A stretch of 64,000 nucleotides of DNA from Roseiarcus sp963809245. Lineage in GTDB: Bacteria > Pseudomonadota > Alphaproteobacteria > Rhizobiales > Beijerinckiaceae. The stretch is from contig CAWEIU010000003.1 of the NCBI GenBank assembly GCA_963809245.1, positions 310,001-374,000 of the forward strand. Direction: 5' to 3'. Each line of letters begins with the position of its first letter. Position 1 is the first letter of the stretch. Both the position numbers and the translations under genes were made by a program. The notes below the pieces were generated by a model. It ran no database searches, was not told the origin of the DNA, and was given only the letters and a program-made list of their open reading frames with translations. This document shows, in pieces, positions 16,841 to 24,733 of this stretch.

Positions 16841-17060
16841 GATTGGCTCCTTGCGTTTGCTGTGTCCCCATAGTCCTCCTTCGCTATCGATCGATCCAAT
16901 TCATTATTCGCGTCATATCAATCTCCGTGCGAGATTATGACGCCGGAAGCCACCCTTGAGGCGCCGCGAGGAGAGGCGGCGCATTTAGGCGCGCAATGAG
17001 TGGCTAGGCCCGCCGGGAGACGGCTTGACGGGCTGTCCAATTCCGCGCGAGCATCCCGTT

Positions 17061-17192
17061 ATGACGCTCGCTCGCCTGATCCGTATCGTTTTGGCTTTAT
17101 CTTGCGCCGCCGCCCTCACTGGGTGCGACGCGTGCGGCGACTGGCCGTGGACCCCGAAGCAGAAGACCTGCCACAGCGAGGCGATACGCTAG
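17061..17192 (+). CDS. very small lipoprotein
   Basis: This is a 43-residue frame. MTLARLIRIVLALSCAAAL is a lipoprotein signal ending in the lipobox LTGC, followed by DACGDWPWTPKQKTCHSEAIR. After processing only about 22 residues remain, attached to the membrane through the lipidated cysteine, with two further cysteines. The pattern CDxCGDWPW followed by a late cysteine resembles tiny lipoproteins I have seen in Rhizobiales, none with a known role. There is no obvious strong ribosome site, so I hold this at moderate confidence. Confidence 0.6.
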   Translation: MTLARLIRIVLALSCAAALTGCDACGDWPWTPKQKTCHSEAIR

Positions 17193-17260
17193 ATCCAGGC
17201 GCTGTTTGGCCGTGCGAAGAGCGGGCGTCTAGCGGGGCGCCGATCTCAGCCTAACGCGCT

Positions 17261-17527
17261 CTAGGCGCGCCTTCGGCAATGCGCGACGCGCCGATCGGGA
17301 AATTCGAGGCGCTCGGAGGTCAGAGCGAGATCGGCTCGGCGTTCTCCGGATTCCGATTTGGCGAAACGAAGCGCAGCGTCCTTGGTGCTGAAGATGCCGC
17401 CGCAGAGGCCGTGCGTCTCGGCGACGATCCAGAGACCTGAGTGGTCCTGACCGACGACGAAGTGAAAAGACTCGTCGGCCTCGCCACGTTGGCTCGGTTC
17501 AACGGCGTCCTCCGATTGCTGCGCCAT
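17261..17527 (-). CDS. small conserved protein of unknown function
   Basis: This 88-residue soluble protein has a core FHFVVGQDHSGLWIVAE followed by LCGGIFSTKDAALRFAKSE. It resembles short DUF2188-like or rhizobial proteins with a GHWIV...GGLF...AEALRFA pattern. AGGAG lies 8 bases upstream of the ATG. The C-terminus is basic (RRVAHCRRRA). Function is unknown; it has no signal peptide, so it is probably cytoplasmic. It faces away from the MFS gene at 17761. Confidence 0.65.
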   Translation of the reverse strand: MAQQSEDAVEPSQRGEADESFHFVVGQDHSGLWIVAETHGLCGGIFSTKDAALRFAKSESGERRADLALTSERLEFPDRRVAHCRRRA

Positions 17528-17760
17528 AGCGCGAACTCCTTGACGTTGATCAATCGAGCTGGGCTCGACTTTCTGACGGACGCATTCTGCTCCCGCCCGG
17601 GATAAGGGATCGCTACGTCATTGCGGCGGACCGCATAGGGAACTTGTAAGGACGGAAATTTTCACCCAAACGTGACTGGCCAATCGGAACGCCTCCCCCC
17701 GGCGAAGCTTGCTGTAGGGCAGACCCGGCGCCACAAGTCGACCCGACAGCCCGGTACCCG

Positions 17761-19182
17761 ATGCGCCATACCATCCTCACGGCCCTGATCGTCGCCACGG
17801 CCCTGTTCATGGAAAACATGGACGGGACGGTTTTGGCGACGTCGCTGCCGGCCATCGCGCAAGATCTCAAGCAGGACCCGATCGTCCTCAAGCTTGCGCT
17901 GACGTCCTATATGCTGACGCTGGCGGTGTTCATCCCCGCTTCCGGCTGGGTCGCCGACAAGCTCGGCGCGCGGACGGTGTTCTGCTCGGCGATCATCACG
18001 TTCACGCTCGGCTCGATCTTCTGCGGCGCATCCACGTCCCTGCCAACGCTGATTGCGGCGCGCGTGTTCCAGGGGCTCGGCGGCGCGATGATGGTGCCGG
18101 TCGGCCGTCTTGTGCTGCTTCGCTCGACGCCCAAGTCGGAGATGGTGAACGCCCTCGCCTATCTCACCGTTCCCGCGCTGATCGGTCCAGTCTTCGGGCC
18201 GCCGCTCGGCGGCTTCATCACCACCTATTTCCACTGGCGCTGGATTTTCTGGATCAACGTCCCGATCGGTATCATCGGCGTCGCGCTGACCCTGCGTTTC
18301 ATCGAGAACATTCGCGAACGCGACGTCGGGCGCTTCGACTTCAAAGGCTTTTTCCTTTCCGGGGCCGGCCTGCTGTCGCTGATCTTCGGCCTGACGCTGC
18401 TTGGCAGCAACCTCGCGCCAGCGAGCGTCATGGCGACGCTGATCGTCGCCGGCTTCGCGTTGCTCGTCGCCTATGTGCGCCACGCCCGGCGAGATCCCGA
18501 CGCGATCATCGACATCCGTCTCTTGAAGACGCCGACCTTCTTCGCCGGCGTCGTCGGCGGCTTCATCTTTCGCATCGGCATTGGCGCGATCCCCTTCCTG
18601 CTGCCGCTGCTGCTGCAGATCGGATTCGGCCTGACGCCGTTCGAATCGGGCTCGCTCACCTTCGCCGCGGCCGCCGGCGCGATGGCGATGAAATTTTCCG
18701 CCGCCACCATCCTGCGCCGGATCGGCTTCCGCCGAGTGCTGATCTTCAACGCCGTCCTTTCCGCGGCGTTCATCGCCTCGTACGGCCTCTTCGGCGCGCA
18801 GACGCCGCATTGGCTGATGCTCCTGCCGCTGCTTGTCGGCGGATACTTCCGTTCGCTCGAATTCACCGCGCTCAACGCGCTCATCTACGCCGACGTCGAC
18901 CAGGCGCGCATGAGTCGCGCGACCAGCTTCGCCAGCGTCGCTCAGCAAATGTCCGGAGCGGTCGGCGTCGCCGTCGCCGCTGCGGGCGTCGAAGCGTTTC
19001 GCTATGGGCTCAGCGGCGGCGAACTCGTGGCGCGCGACATGACGCTGACCTTCGGCGTCGTCGCGCTCGTCGCTCTGAGCTCGGTGCCGATCTTCCTGCG
19101 CTTGAAACCCGACGCCGGCGCGCAGGTGTCGGGCCAGCGTCTCGTCGCCGAAACCACGGCGCCGGGAGCGGCGACCGGTTGA
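17761..19182 (+). CDS. MFS exporter, DHA2 (EmrB/QacA-like) family
   Basis: This 473-residue inner-membrane exporter works by proton antiport. The start ALFMENMDGTVLATSLPAIA matches motif D1 of the DHA2 multidrug family (LDxTIVNVALP-like), and GWVADKLGARTVF is motif A in the TM2-3 loop. The length suits about 12-14 helices; the prominent WRWIFWINVPIG is typical of the family. No membrane-fusion partner is next to it, so it may work alone, unlike EmrB with EmrA. Substrate is unknown. It converges with the DSD1-like gene at 19208. Confidence 0.9.
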   Translation: MRHTILTALIVATALFMENMDGTVLATSLPAIAQDLKQDPIVLKLALTSYMLTLAVFIPASGWVADKLGARTVFCSAIITFTLGSIFCGASTSLPTLIAARVFQGLGGAMMVPVGRLVLLRSTPKSEMVNALAYLTVPALIGPVFGPPLGGFITTYFHWRWIFWINVPIGIIGVALTLRFIENIRERDVGRFDFKGFFLSGAGLLSLIFGLTLLGSNLAPASVMATLIVAGFALLVAYVRHARRDPDAIIDIRLLKTPTFFAGVVGGFIFRIGIGAIPFLLPLLLQIGFGLTPFESGSLTFAAAAGAMAMKFSAATILRRIGFRRVLIFNAVLSAAFIASYGLFGAQTPHWLMLLPLLVGGYFRSLEFTALNALIYADVDQARMSRATSFASVAQQMSGAVGVAVAAAGVEAFRYGLSGGELVARDMTLTFGVVALVALSSVPIFLRLKPDAGAQVSGQRLVAETTAPGAATG

Positions 19183-19207
19183 GAACGGGCGGTCGACGCC
19201 GCGCCGT

Positions 19208-20263
19208 TCAAACGAGCTTGCCGCGCGCCGTCACCGGCCACACTGCGGTTTCGCCGCCGCGCACGACATGCACCGCATCGACCATGTTGGTGACGACGCA
19301 GGCGTGATTGGGGACAATGCGCAGCCGATCCCCGACCCGCAAGCCGGTCGCCCCCTCCGGTGCGATCAGACGCCCGTGCTCCTCAGAGAGCTGATCGATG
19401 ACGAGATCGGGGCGGCCGAGCACATGACCGTGGCCGGTCAGGCCCAAGAGATCGGAGGTGAGGGTCTTGCTGCCGGCGTCGACGATCGCGCGGTTCGGCG
19501 CGGGGGTCGAAACCACCGTCGCCAGCACGGTGAGCGCGCAATCGTCCCAGCCGCAGACGCCGCGCGCGACGAGCGAACGGTCGTTATAGACGTAGGTCCC
19601 GGGCCGGTATTCGGTCGCTATCGGCGCTTCGTGCGCGCGCATCATGTCGGGGGTGCCGCCTGAGGTGATGCAGGGGACGGCGAGCCCCGAAGCCTCGATC
19701 GAGGCTTTCGCCGCCGTCATGAACGCCTGCACCTTGGCCGCCCCGTCCACCGGCGGATAGGTCATCAGGCCGCCGAACACAAGGCCCGGCGCAGCCGCTA
19801 TGCGCCGCGCGAGTTCGCCCGCCTCTTCGGGCGTTCCGACACCGCATCGGTCGGCGCCGACGTTGCATTCGACCAGCACAGTCAGCGGCGAAGCCGAGGC
19901 GAAGGCGGCGGCGAGGCCGTCGATCACGGTCGCGCTGTCGGCGACGACGGCGAGCTTGACCCGGCCGGCGAGCGCCCTCAACGCGCGAAGCTTGTCGTCG
20001 CCGACAACATTGTAGGTGAGAAGGACATCGCGAATGGCGTCGCTGCCCGCGACCATCGCCTCGGCCTCCGAGATTTTCTGGCAGGTGATCCCGATTGCGC
20101 CTGCGCGAAGCTGCATCTCGGCGATCGCCGGCAACTTGTGGGTCTTGATATGCGGCCGCACCCGCAGACCGTGCGTCTGCGCATAGGCCTGGAATCGCGC
20201 GATGTTGCGCTCGGCGACGTCGACATCGACGACGACGGCCGGAGTGGAGATCGCCTCGACCAA
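19208..20263 (-). CDS. DSD1-family PLP enzyme (D-serine dehydratase / D-threonine aldolase-like)
   Basis: This is a fold-type III PLP enzyme of the alanine-racemase-like group that includes eukaryotic-type D-serine dehydratase, D-threonine aldolase and beta-hydroxyaspartate aldolase. The PLP-lysine motif is RPHIKTHK near residues 36-43. The C-terminal metal pair is HxC (H320 and C322 in PNHACVVTN), as in zinc-dependent DSD1 enzymes. I chose the TTG at 20263 because GAGGAGG lies 5 bases upstream; the frame stays open to 20311. The divergent partner is an operon for a polar amino-acid ABC transporter, RidA and an IclR regulator, so the substrate is probably an imported D- or beta-hydroxy amino acid. 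Dehydratase against aldolase cannot be settled from sequence. Confidence 0.85.
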   Translation of the reverse strand: MVEAISTPAVVVDVDVAERNIARFQAYAQTHGLRVRPHIKTHKLPAIAEMQLRAGAIGITCQKISEAEAMVAGSDAIRDVLLTYNVVGDDKLRALRALAGRVKLAVVADSATVIDGLAAAFASASPLTVLVECNVGADRCGVGTPEEAGELARRIAAAPGLVFGGLMTYPPVDGAAKVQAFMTAAKASIEASGLAVPCITSGGTPDMMRAHEAPIATEYRPGTYVYNDRSLVARGVCGWDDCALTVLATVVSTPAPNRAIVDAGSKTLTSDLLGLTGHGHVLGRPDLVIDQLSEEHGRLIAPEGATGLRVGDRLRIVPNHACVVTNMVDAVHVVRGGETAVWPVTARGKLV

Positions 20264-20356
20264 ATGATCCTCCTCGAACCTGCTGCCCCGATGACGGGGC
20301 TTGACAAGCAAAACGTCCGGTGCTTCGGTTTGTCAATCCATTATTTGAGACATCTG

Positions 20357-20370
20357 TCCATAATAGCGGA
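20357..20370. promoter_or_regulatory. candidate IclR-type operator
   Basis: TCCATAATAGCGGA is an imperfect inverted repeat (TCC...GGA) in the 138-base divergent region between the DSD1-like gene and the ABC operon. It is flanked by an outer inverted repeat GTCAAT/ATTGAC at 20332-20337 and 20376-20381. The IclR regulator encoded at the end of the operon is the natural candidate to bind here and control both directions. Confidence 0.4.
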
Positions 20371-20401
20371 TATCAATTGACTTGTCTGGGAGGTACAAGC
20401 G

Positions 20402-21253
20402 ATGAAGTTCCTGGTCACCGCGGCGGCGGCCCTCGCCGTCCTCGCCTTTGCGGCGGCGACGCCGGCCGGCGCGCAGCAAACGCAAAGCAAGCTCGACAAA
20501 GTGCTGGCGCGCGGCCGGCTGGTCATGGGCACCGGCAGCACCAACGCGCCCTGGCATTTCAAGAGCGCCGACGACAAGCTGCAAGGGTTCGACATCGACA
20601 TGGGCCGGATCATCGCCAAGGCGCTGTTCGGCGATCCTGACAAGATCGACTTCGTCATCCAGTCGTCTGACGCACGCGTTCCCAACATCACGACCGACAA
20701 GGTCGACATCACCTGTCAATTCATGACGGTGACGGGCGAGCGCGCCCAGCAGGTCGCCTTCACGATCCCCTACTATCGCGAAGGCGTCGGCCTGATGCTC
20801 AAGAATGACAGCAAGTACGCCGACTACAAGGCCCTCAATGCCGGCGGGTCGGGCGTGACGATCGCCGTGCTGCAGAACGTCTACGCTGAGGCGATGGTCC
20901 ACGCCGCGCTGCCGCAGGCCAAGGTCGACCAGTACGAGTCGGTCGACCTGATCTATCAGGCGCTCAATTCGGGCCGCGCCGACGCCGCCGCCACCGACCA
21001 GTCCTCGCTGGCCTGGTACATGCTCCAGAACCCCGGGCGCTATCGCGACGCCGGCTATGGCTGGGACCCGCAGACCTACGCCTGCGCCGTCAAGCGCGGC
21101 GACCAGGATTGGCTCAACTTCGTCAACACCGCGCTGCATGAAGCGATGACCGGCGTCGAGTTCGACGCCTACGCCAAGTCGTTCAAGACCTGGTTCGGCA
21201 AGGACCTGCCGCCGCCCAAGATCGGCTTCCCGGTCGAATACAGCAGCAAGTAA
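20402..21253 (+). CDS. amino-acid ABC transporter substrate-binding protein (family 3)
   Basis: This 283-residue periplasmic binding protein has a signal peptide ending PAGA-QQ at about residue 23. The family 3 pattern is clear: DKVLARGRLVMGTGSTNAPW, then LQGFDIDMGRIIAKALFGD and TTDKVDITCQFMTVTGERA. GGGAGG lies upstream of the ATG. It is the first gene of a tight operon with two permeases, an ATPase, RidA and an IclR regulator. Family 3 binders usually take polar amino acids; which one is unknown. Confidence 0.93.
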   Translation: MKFLVTAAAALAVLAFAAATPAGAQQTQSKLDKVLARGRLVMGTGSTNAPWHFKSADDKLQGFDIDMGRIIAKALFGDPDKIDFVIQSSDARVPNITTDKVDITCQFMTVTGERAQQVAFTIPYYREGVGLMLKNDSKYADYKALNAGGSGVTIAVLQNVYAEAMVHAALPQAKVDQYESVDLIYQALNSGRADAAATDQSSLAWYMLQNPGRYRDAGYGWDPQTYACAVKRGDQDWLNFVNTALHEAMTGVEFDAYAKSFKTWFGKDLPPPKIGFPVEYSSK

Positions 21254-21322
21254 AGCGAACGCGAGCGCGGCGGCCCGGCCATGCGCCGGCTCGCCGCGCC
21301 GCAAGCGCGAGGCGCCTTTTCG

Positions 21323-21985
21323 ATGGGCTACACGCTGAATTTCGCCGCCGTCTGGCACAGCTTCGACCTGCTGCTCGAGGGCCTGGGGCTGTCGCTCGCC
21401 CTCGCCTTCGGCGGCGTGCTGATCGGCTGCGCGATCGGCATCGTCGTCGCCTTCAACCTGACCGTGAAGTCGCGGCTGCGGCGCGGCCCGGCGCAGACCT
21501 ACGTGACGATCATCCGCAACACGCCGATCCTCGTGCTGATCCTGTTCGTTTATTTCGGTCTGCCGCAACTTGGAGTGACGCTGAGCAAGACGACGAGCTT
21601 CGTGGTGACGCTGGCGGTCTATTCGGGCGCCTATTTGGCCGAGGTGTTTCGCGCCGGCCTCGCCGCGGTGCCGCCCGGCCTGCGCGAAGCGGGTCTCGCG
21701 ATCGGCCTGCGTGAGAACCAGATCCGCACTTCGGTCATTCTGCCGTTGATGTTGCGCAACGCCCTGCCCTCGCTCGGCTCGACCCTCATCTCCCTCTTCA
21801 AGGACACTTCGCTCGCCGCCGCGATCGCGATCCCTGAGCTGACGTTCGAAGCCCGCAAGATCAACGTCGAGACGTTCCGCGTCGTCGAGACATGGATCGT
21901 GACCAGCCTGCTCTACGTCGCCACGTGCACCGTGCTCGCCGCGCTCGTCCGCGTCGCCGAGCGCCGGCTCGCCATTCCCAGGTGA
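21323..21985 (+). CDS. amino-acid ABC transporter permease (HisM/GlnP type)
   Basis: This 220-residue inner-membrane permease has about five helices. The family start pattern MGYTLNFAAVWHSFDLLLEG and the EAA-loop sequence LREAGLAIGLRENQIRTSVILPLMLRNALP, which docks the ATPase, are both present. The frame is open to an ATG at 21281, but homologous permeases start at the MxYTLxF segment, so I prefer 21323. Its stop overlaps the next permease start by one base (TGATG), showing translational coupling. Confidence 0.88.
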   Translation: MGYTLNFAAVWHSFDLLLEGLGLSLALAFGGVLIGCAIGIVVAFNLTVKSRLRRGPAQTYVTIIRNTPILVLILFVYFGLPQLGVTLSKTTSFVVTLAVYSGAYLAEVFRAGLAAVPPGLREAGLAIGLRENQIRTSVILPLMLRNALPSLGSTLISLFKDTSLAAAIAIPELTFEARKINVETFRVVETWIVTSLLYVATCTVLAALVRVAERRLAIPR

Positions 21986-22653
21986 TGCAAATGGATTTTG
22001 CAGCCCTATTCCATGACGCCTTTCTGGCGCGCTTCGCGATCCTCAAGGGTCTCGGCGTCACGATCGCGATTTCCGCGCTGTCGATCGTCCTCGGCACTTT
22101 GCTCGGCGTCGGCGTCGGACTGGCGCTGACCTACGGCTCCAAGCCGGTGCGTTGGCTCGCGCGCGGCTACACCGATTTCATCCGCGGCACGCCGGTGCTG
22201 GTTCTCGTGTTCGCGAGCTATTACGTGCTTGGCGTCGTCGGCGTCGATCTGCCGCCCTTCGATGCGGGCGTGCTCGCGCTGACCGTCTTTTGCGGTTCGC
22301 ATGTCGGCGAGATCGTCCGCGGCGCCTTGCAGGCCATCGCCACAGGGCAGACCGAGGCCGCCAAGGCGATCGGCCTGACGTTCTCGCAGACCTTCGCTTA
22401 CGTGCTGTGGCCGCAGGCGCTGCGGCAGATGCTGCCCGCCTGGGTCAACACGGCGGCCGAGTTGGTCAAGGCTTCGACGCTGCTGTCGATCATCGGGGTC
22501 GGCGAGCTGTTGCTCAGGATCCAGGAGTTGATCTCCCGCACGTTCCTCAGCCTCGAGTTCTATCTCCTCGCCGGCTTCCTCTATTTCGCCGTCAATTTCG
22601 CCATCGAACGGCTCGGCCGCGCCATCGAGCGCCGCGTCGCCCTCCCGACCTGA
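21985..22653 (+). CDS. amino-acid ABC transporter permease (second subunit)
   Basis: This 222-residue permease starts MQMDFAALFHDAFLARFAILKGLG, in the usual HisQ/GlnP style. It carries the EAA-loop TEAAKAIGLTFSQTFAYVLWPQALRQMLPA and the segment DFIRGTPVLVLVF. The ATG overlaps the preceding stop by one base. Together with the 21323 permease it forms the heterodimeric membrane channel of the importer. Confidence 0.9.
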   Translation: MQMDFAALFHDAFLARFAILKGLGVTIAISALSIVLGTLLGVGVGLALTYGSKPVRWLARGYTDFIRGTPVLVLVFASYYVLGVVGVDLPPFDAGVLALTVFCGSHVGEIVRGALQAIATGQTEAAKAIGLTFSQTFAYVLWPQALRQMLPAWVNTAAELVKASTLLSIIGVGELLLRIQELISRTFLSLEFYLLAGFLYFAVNFAIERLGRAIERRVALPT

Positions 22654-22661
22654 GACGCGTC

Positions 22662-23435
22662 ATGTTCGACACCCTTCTCGAAATCCGCGACTTGCACAAG
22701 CGCTTCGGCCTCGTCGAAGTCCTCAAGGGCGTCGACTGCGTCATGCGGCGCGGCGAAGTGATCAGCGTCATCGGCTCCTCCGGCTCCGGCAAGACGACGA
22801 TGCTGCGTTGCATCAACATGCTCGAGGAATTCGAAGGCGGCTCGATCCGCATCGACGGGGAGGAGATCGGCTACGAAACCGTCGGCGGCAAGCGGCGGCG
22901 CAAGAAGGAGCGCGAGATCACGCGCCAGCGCGCGCTGACCGGCATGGCGTTTCAGCAATTCAATCTCTTCCCGCACATGAGCGCGATCGACAACGTCATG
23001 CTCGGCCTCGTCAAGGTCAAGCGCATGACCCGCGACGAGGCGCGCGCGGTCGCCGAGAAATGGCTCGACCGCGTCGGCCTCACGAGCCGCGCCGGACACT
23101 ACCCTGGCCAGCTCTCGGGCGGACAGCAGCAGCGCGTCGCGATCGCGCGCGCCATCGCCATGAATCCGAAACTCATGCTGTTCGACGAGGTGACGTCGGC
23201 CCTCGATCCGGAACTCGTCAGCGAGGTTCTGCAGGTCATCAAGGGGCTCGCCGCCGACGGCATGAGCATGTTGCTCGTCACGCACGAAATGCGCTTCGCC
23301 TACGAAGTCTCGACCCGCGTCATCTTCATGAACCAGGGCCGCATCGGCGAAGAAGGCGATCCGCGCGAGATGTTCAACCGGCCACGCAGCGAACGCCTGG
23401 CCGAATTCCTCAAATCATCGCCCTTCACCAAGTAG
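22662..23435 (+). CDS. amino-acid ABC transporter ATP-binding protein
   Basis: This 257-residue ATPase powers the importer from the cytoplasmic face. The motifs are complete: Walker A GSSGSGKTT, signature LSGGQQQRVAIARA, Walker B LMLFDEVTSALD, and the switch histidine in LVTHEM. The start at 22662 lies 8 bases after the second permease. It has a slightly long insertion (GGKRRRKKEREITRQRA) between Walker A and the Q-loop; some polar amino-acid ATPases also carry one. Confidence 0.94.
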   Translation: MFDTLLEIRDLHKRFGLVEVLKGVDCVMRRGEVISVIGSSGSGKTTMLRCINMLEEFEGGSIRIDGEEIGYETVGGKRRRKKEREITRQRALTGMAFQQFNLFPHMSAIDNVMLGLVKVKRMTRDEARAVAEKWLDRVGLTSRAGHYPGQLSGGQQQRVAIARAIAMNPKLMLFDEVTSALDPELVSEVLQVIKGLAADGMSMLLVTHEMRFAYEVSTRVIFMNQGRIGEEGDPREMFNRPRSERLAEFLKSSPFTK

Positions 23436-23447
23436 TCGGAGAGTTCA

Positions 23448-23831
23448 TTGACGATCAAGCGATACGGCGCCGGCGAGACCGGCGCGGGAAAACAGCCCCT
23501 GCCCTTCGCGCGGGCGGTCGAGGCGGACGGCTGGCTCTATGTGTCCGGCCAGGTATCGATGGAGAAGGGCGAGATCATCGCCGGCGGCGTCGTGCCCCAG
23601 GCGCACAAAGCGATCGAGAACGTCATCGCCATCCTCCACGAGGCTGGCTACGATGTCCGCGACGTGGTGCGGGTCGGCGTCTGGCTCGACGATCCCCGCG
23701 ATTTCGCCGCCTTCAACGCGGTCTATGCGGAGTACTTCGGCGCCGCGCCGCCCGCCCGCGCTTGCGTGCAATCGCGCATGATGGTCGATTGCAAGGTCGA
23801 GATCGACTGCGTCGCCTACAAGGCCAAGTGA
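23448..23831 (+). CDS. RidA (YjgF/YER057c) family protein
   Basis: This 127-residue protein belongs to the RidA-like family, trimeric proteins that hydrolyse or bind enamine/imine intermediates made by PLP enzymes. It shows the core VSGQVSMEKGEIIAGGVVPQAHKAIENV and the conserved C-terminal arginine stretch PPARACVQSRMM. The TTG start has GGAGAG 5 bases upstream. It follows the ABC ATPase by 12 bases. With a PLP enzyme in the divergent gene, it probably handles a reactive enamine from that reaction; this is an inference. Confidence 0.9.
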   Translation: MTIKRYGAGETGAGKQPLPFARAVEADGWLYVSGQVSMEKGEIIAGGVVPQAHKAIENVIAILHEAGYDVRDVVRVGVWLDDPRDFAAFNAVYAEYFGAAPPARACVQSRMMVDCKVEIDCVAYKAK

Positions 23832-23855
23832 CCTGAACAATTGACGGAGGACGCA

Positions 23856-23897
23856 ATGTCGAGCCGCGGGTCCGCCACGGAGGCGCCGCATGGATGA
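23856..23897 (+). CDS. 13-codon leader ORF overlapping the iclR start
   Basis: ATG at 23856 with GGAGG 5 bases upstream opens a frame encoding MSSRGSATEAPHG. Its stop codon (23895-23897) overlaps the first codons of the IclR gene in another frame, and IclR has its own GGAGG ahead of 23890. It could couple or limit translation of the regulator. There is no evidence yet that it is translated. Confidence 0.35.
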   Translation: MSSRGSATEAPHG

Positions 23898-24696
23898 CAT
23901 TTCGGACCAGGCGGTCAATCGCCGGGCCCGCGGCCTCGACCGCGCCTTCGAAATCTTGCAGTTCCTACGGTTGCGCCGCCAGCCGGCGCGGCCCAACGAG
24001 ATTGCGGTCGGGATCGGCGCACCGCGCTCCTCCGTCTACGAGCTCGTCAACCTCTTGCTTCGTCAAGGGGCGCTCGAGCACCGGGGCGAGGACGGCCGCG
24101 TCTTCCTCGGCCGCCGGCTCTATTTCTTCGGCGCGGCCTACGCCGAAGAGTTCGATCTGTTGCGCGAGTGCGAGCGCCTCTTGACCAAGCTCGCCGAGGA
24201 TACGCGCGAGACGGCGCAGATGTGCCTGCTCGAGGGCGACAAATACGCCGTCGCCCAATCGCGCGACGGCGTCCGCCCCTTCCGCATCTCCTCCAATGTC
24301 GGCGAACCGGTGCCGATCCCCTGGACAGCCTCCGGCAGGCTGCTCGTCTCGCATATGAGCGACGCCGAGATTCTGGCCCTCATTCCCGACGAAGATTTTC
24401 GGCTGCCCAGCGGACGGCGCCTCCAACCGGCCGACTTCATCGCTGAGACGAGGGAGGCGGCGAGGCGAGGCTCCATCGCCATGGACAGCGTCGTCGACAC
24501 CTTCACACGCTGCTTCGCCGCGCCCGTCTATCGCGTGGGCCGCGTGTGCGTCGCCACGCTGTGCCTCGTCGCCCCGCGCGAAGACGGACTGCGTAACGGC
24601 GACGCCTATCTGCGCGCGCTCGTCGAGGCGGCGAGCGATCTGTCGAGCCGCCTCGGATACCAAGACGCCGGCGGAGCGGCCTCGGCGAACGCTTGA
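23890..24696 (+). CDS. IclR-family transcriptional regulator
   Basis: This 268-residue regulator has an N-terminal winged helix (LDRAFEILQFLRLRRQPARPNEIAVGIGAPRSSVYELVNLLLRQG) and a C-terminal effector-binding domain from about residue 90. It is the last gene of the ABC-RidA operon and likely controls it and the divergent DSD1-like gene through the site near 20357. GGAGG lies 6 bases upstream of the ATG, and a 13-codon frame overlaps the start. The ligand is unknown but probably related to the transported amino acid. Confidence 0.9.
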   Translation: MDDISDQAVNRRARGLDRAFEILQFLRLRRQPARPNEIAVGIGAPRSSVYELVNLLLRQGALEHRGEDGRVFLGRRLYFFGAAYAEEFDLLRECERLLTKLAEDTRETAQMCLLEGDKYAVAQSRDGVRPFRISSNVGEPVPIPWTASGRLLVSHMSDAEILALIPDEDFRLPSGRRLQPADFIAETREAARRGSIAMDSVVDTFTRCFAAPVYRVGRVCVATLCLVAPREDGLRNGDAYLRALVEAASDLSSRLGYQDAGGAASANA

Positions 24697-24733
24697 GCCC
24701 CGCGCGCCGTCGGAATGGCACTATCCGGAGCTC

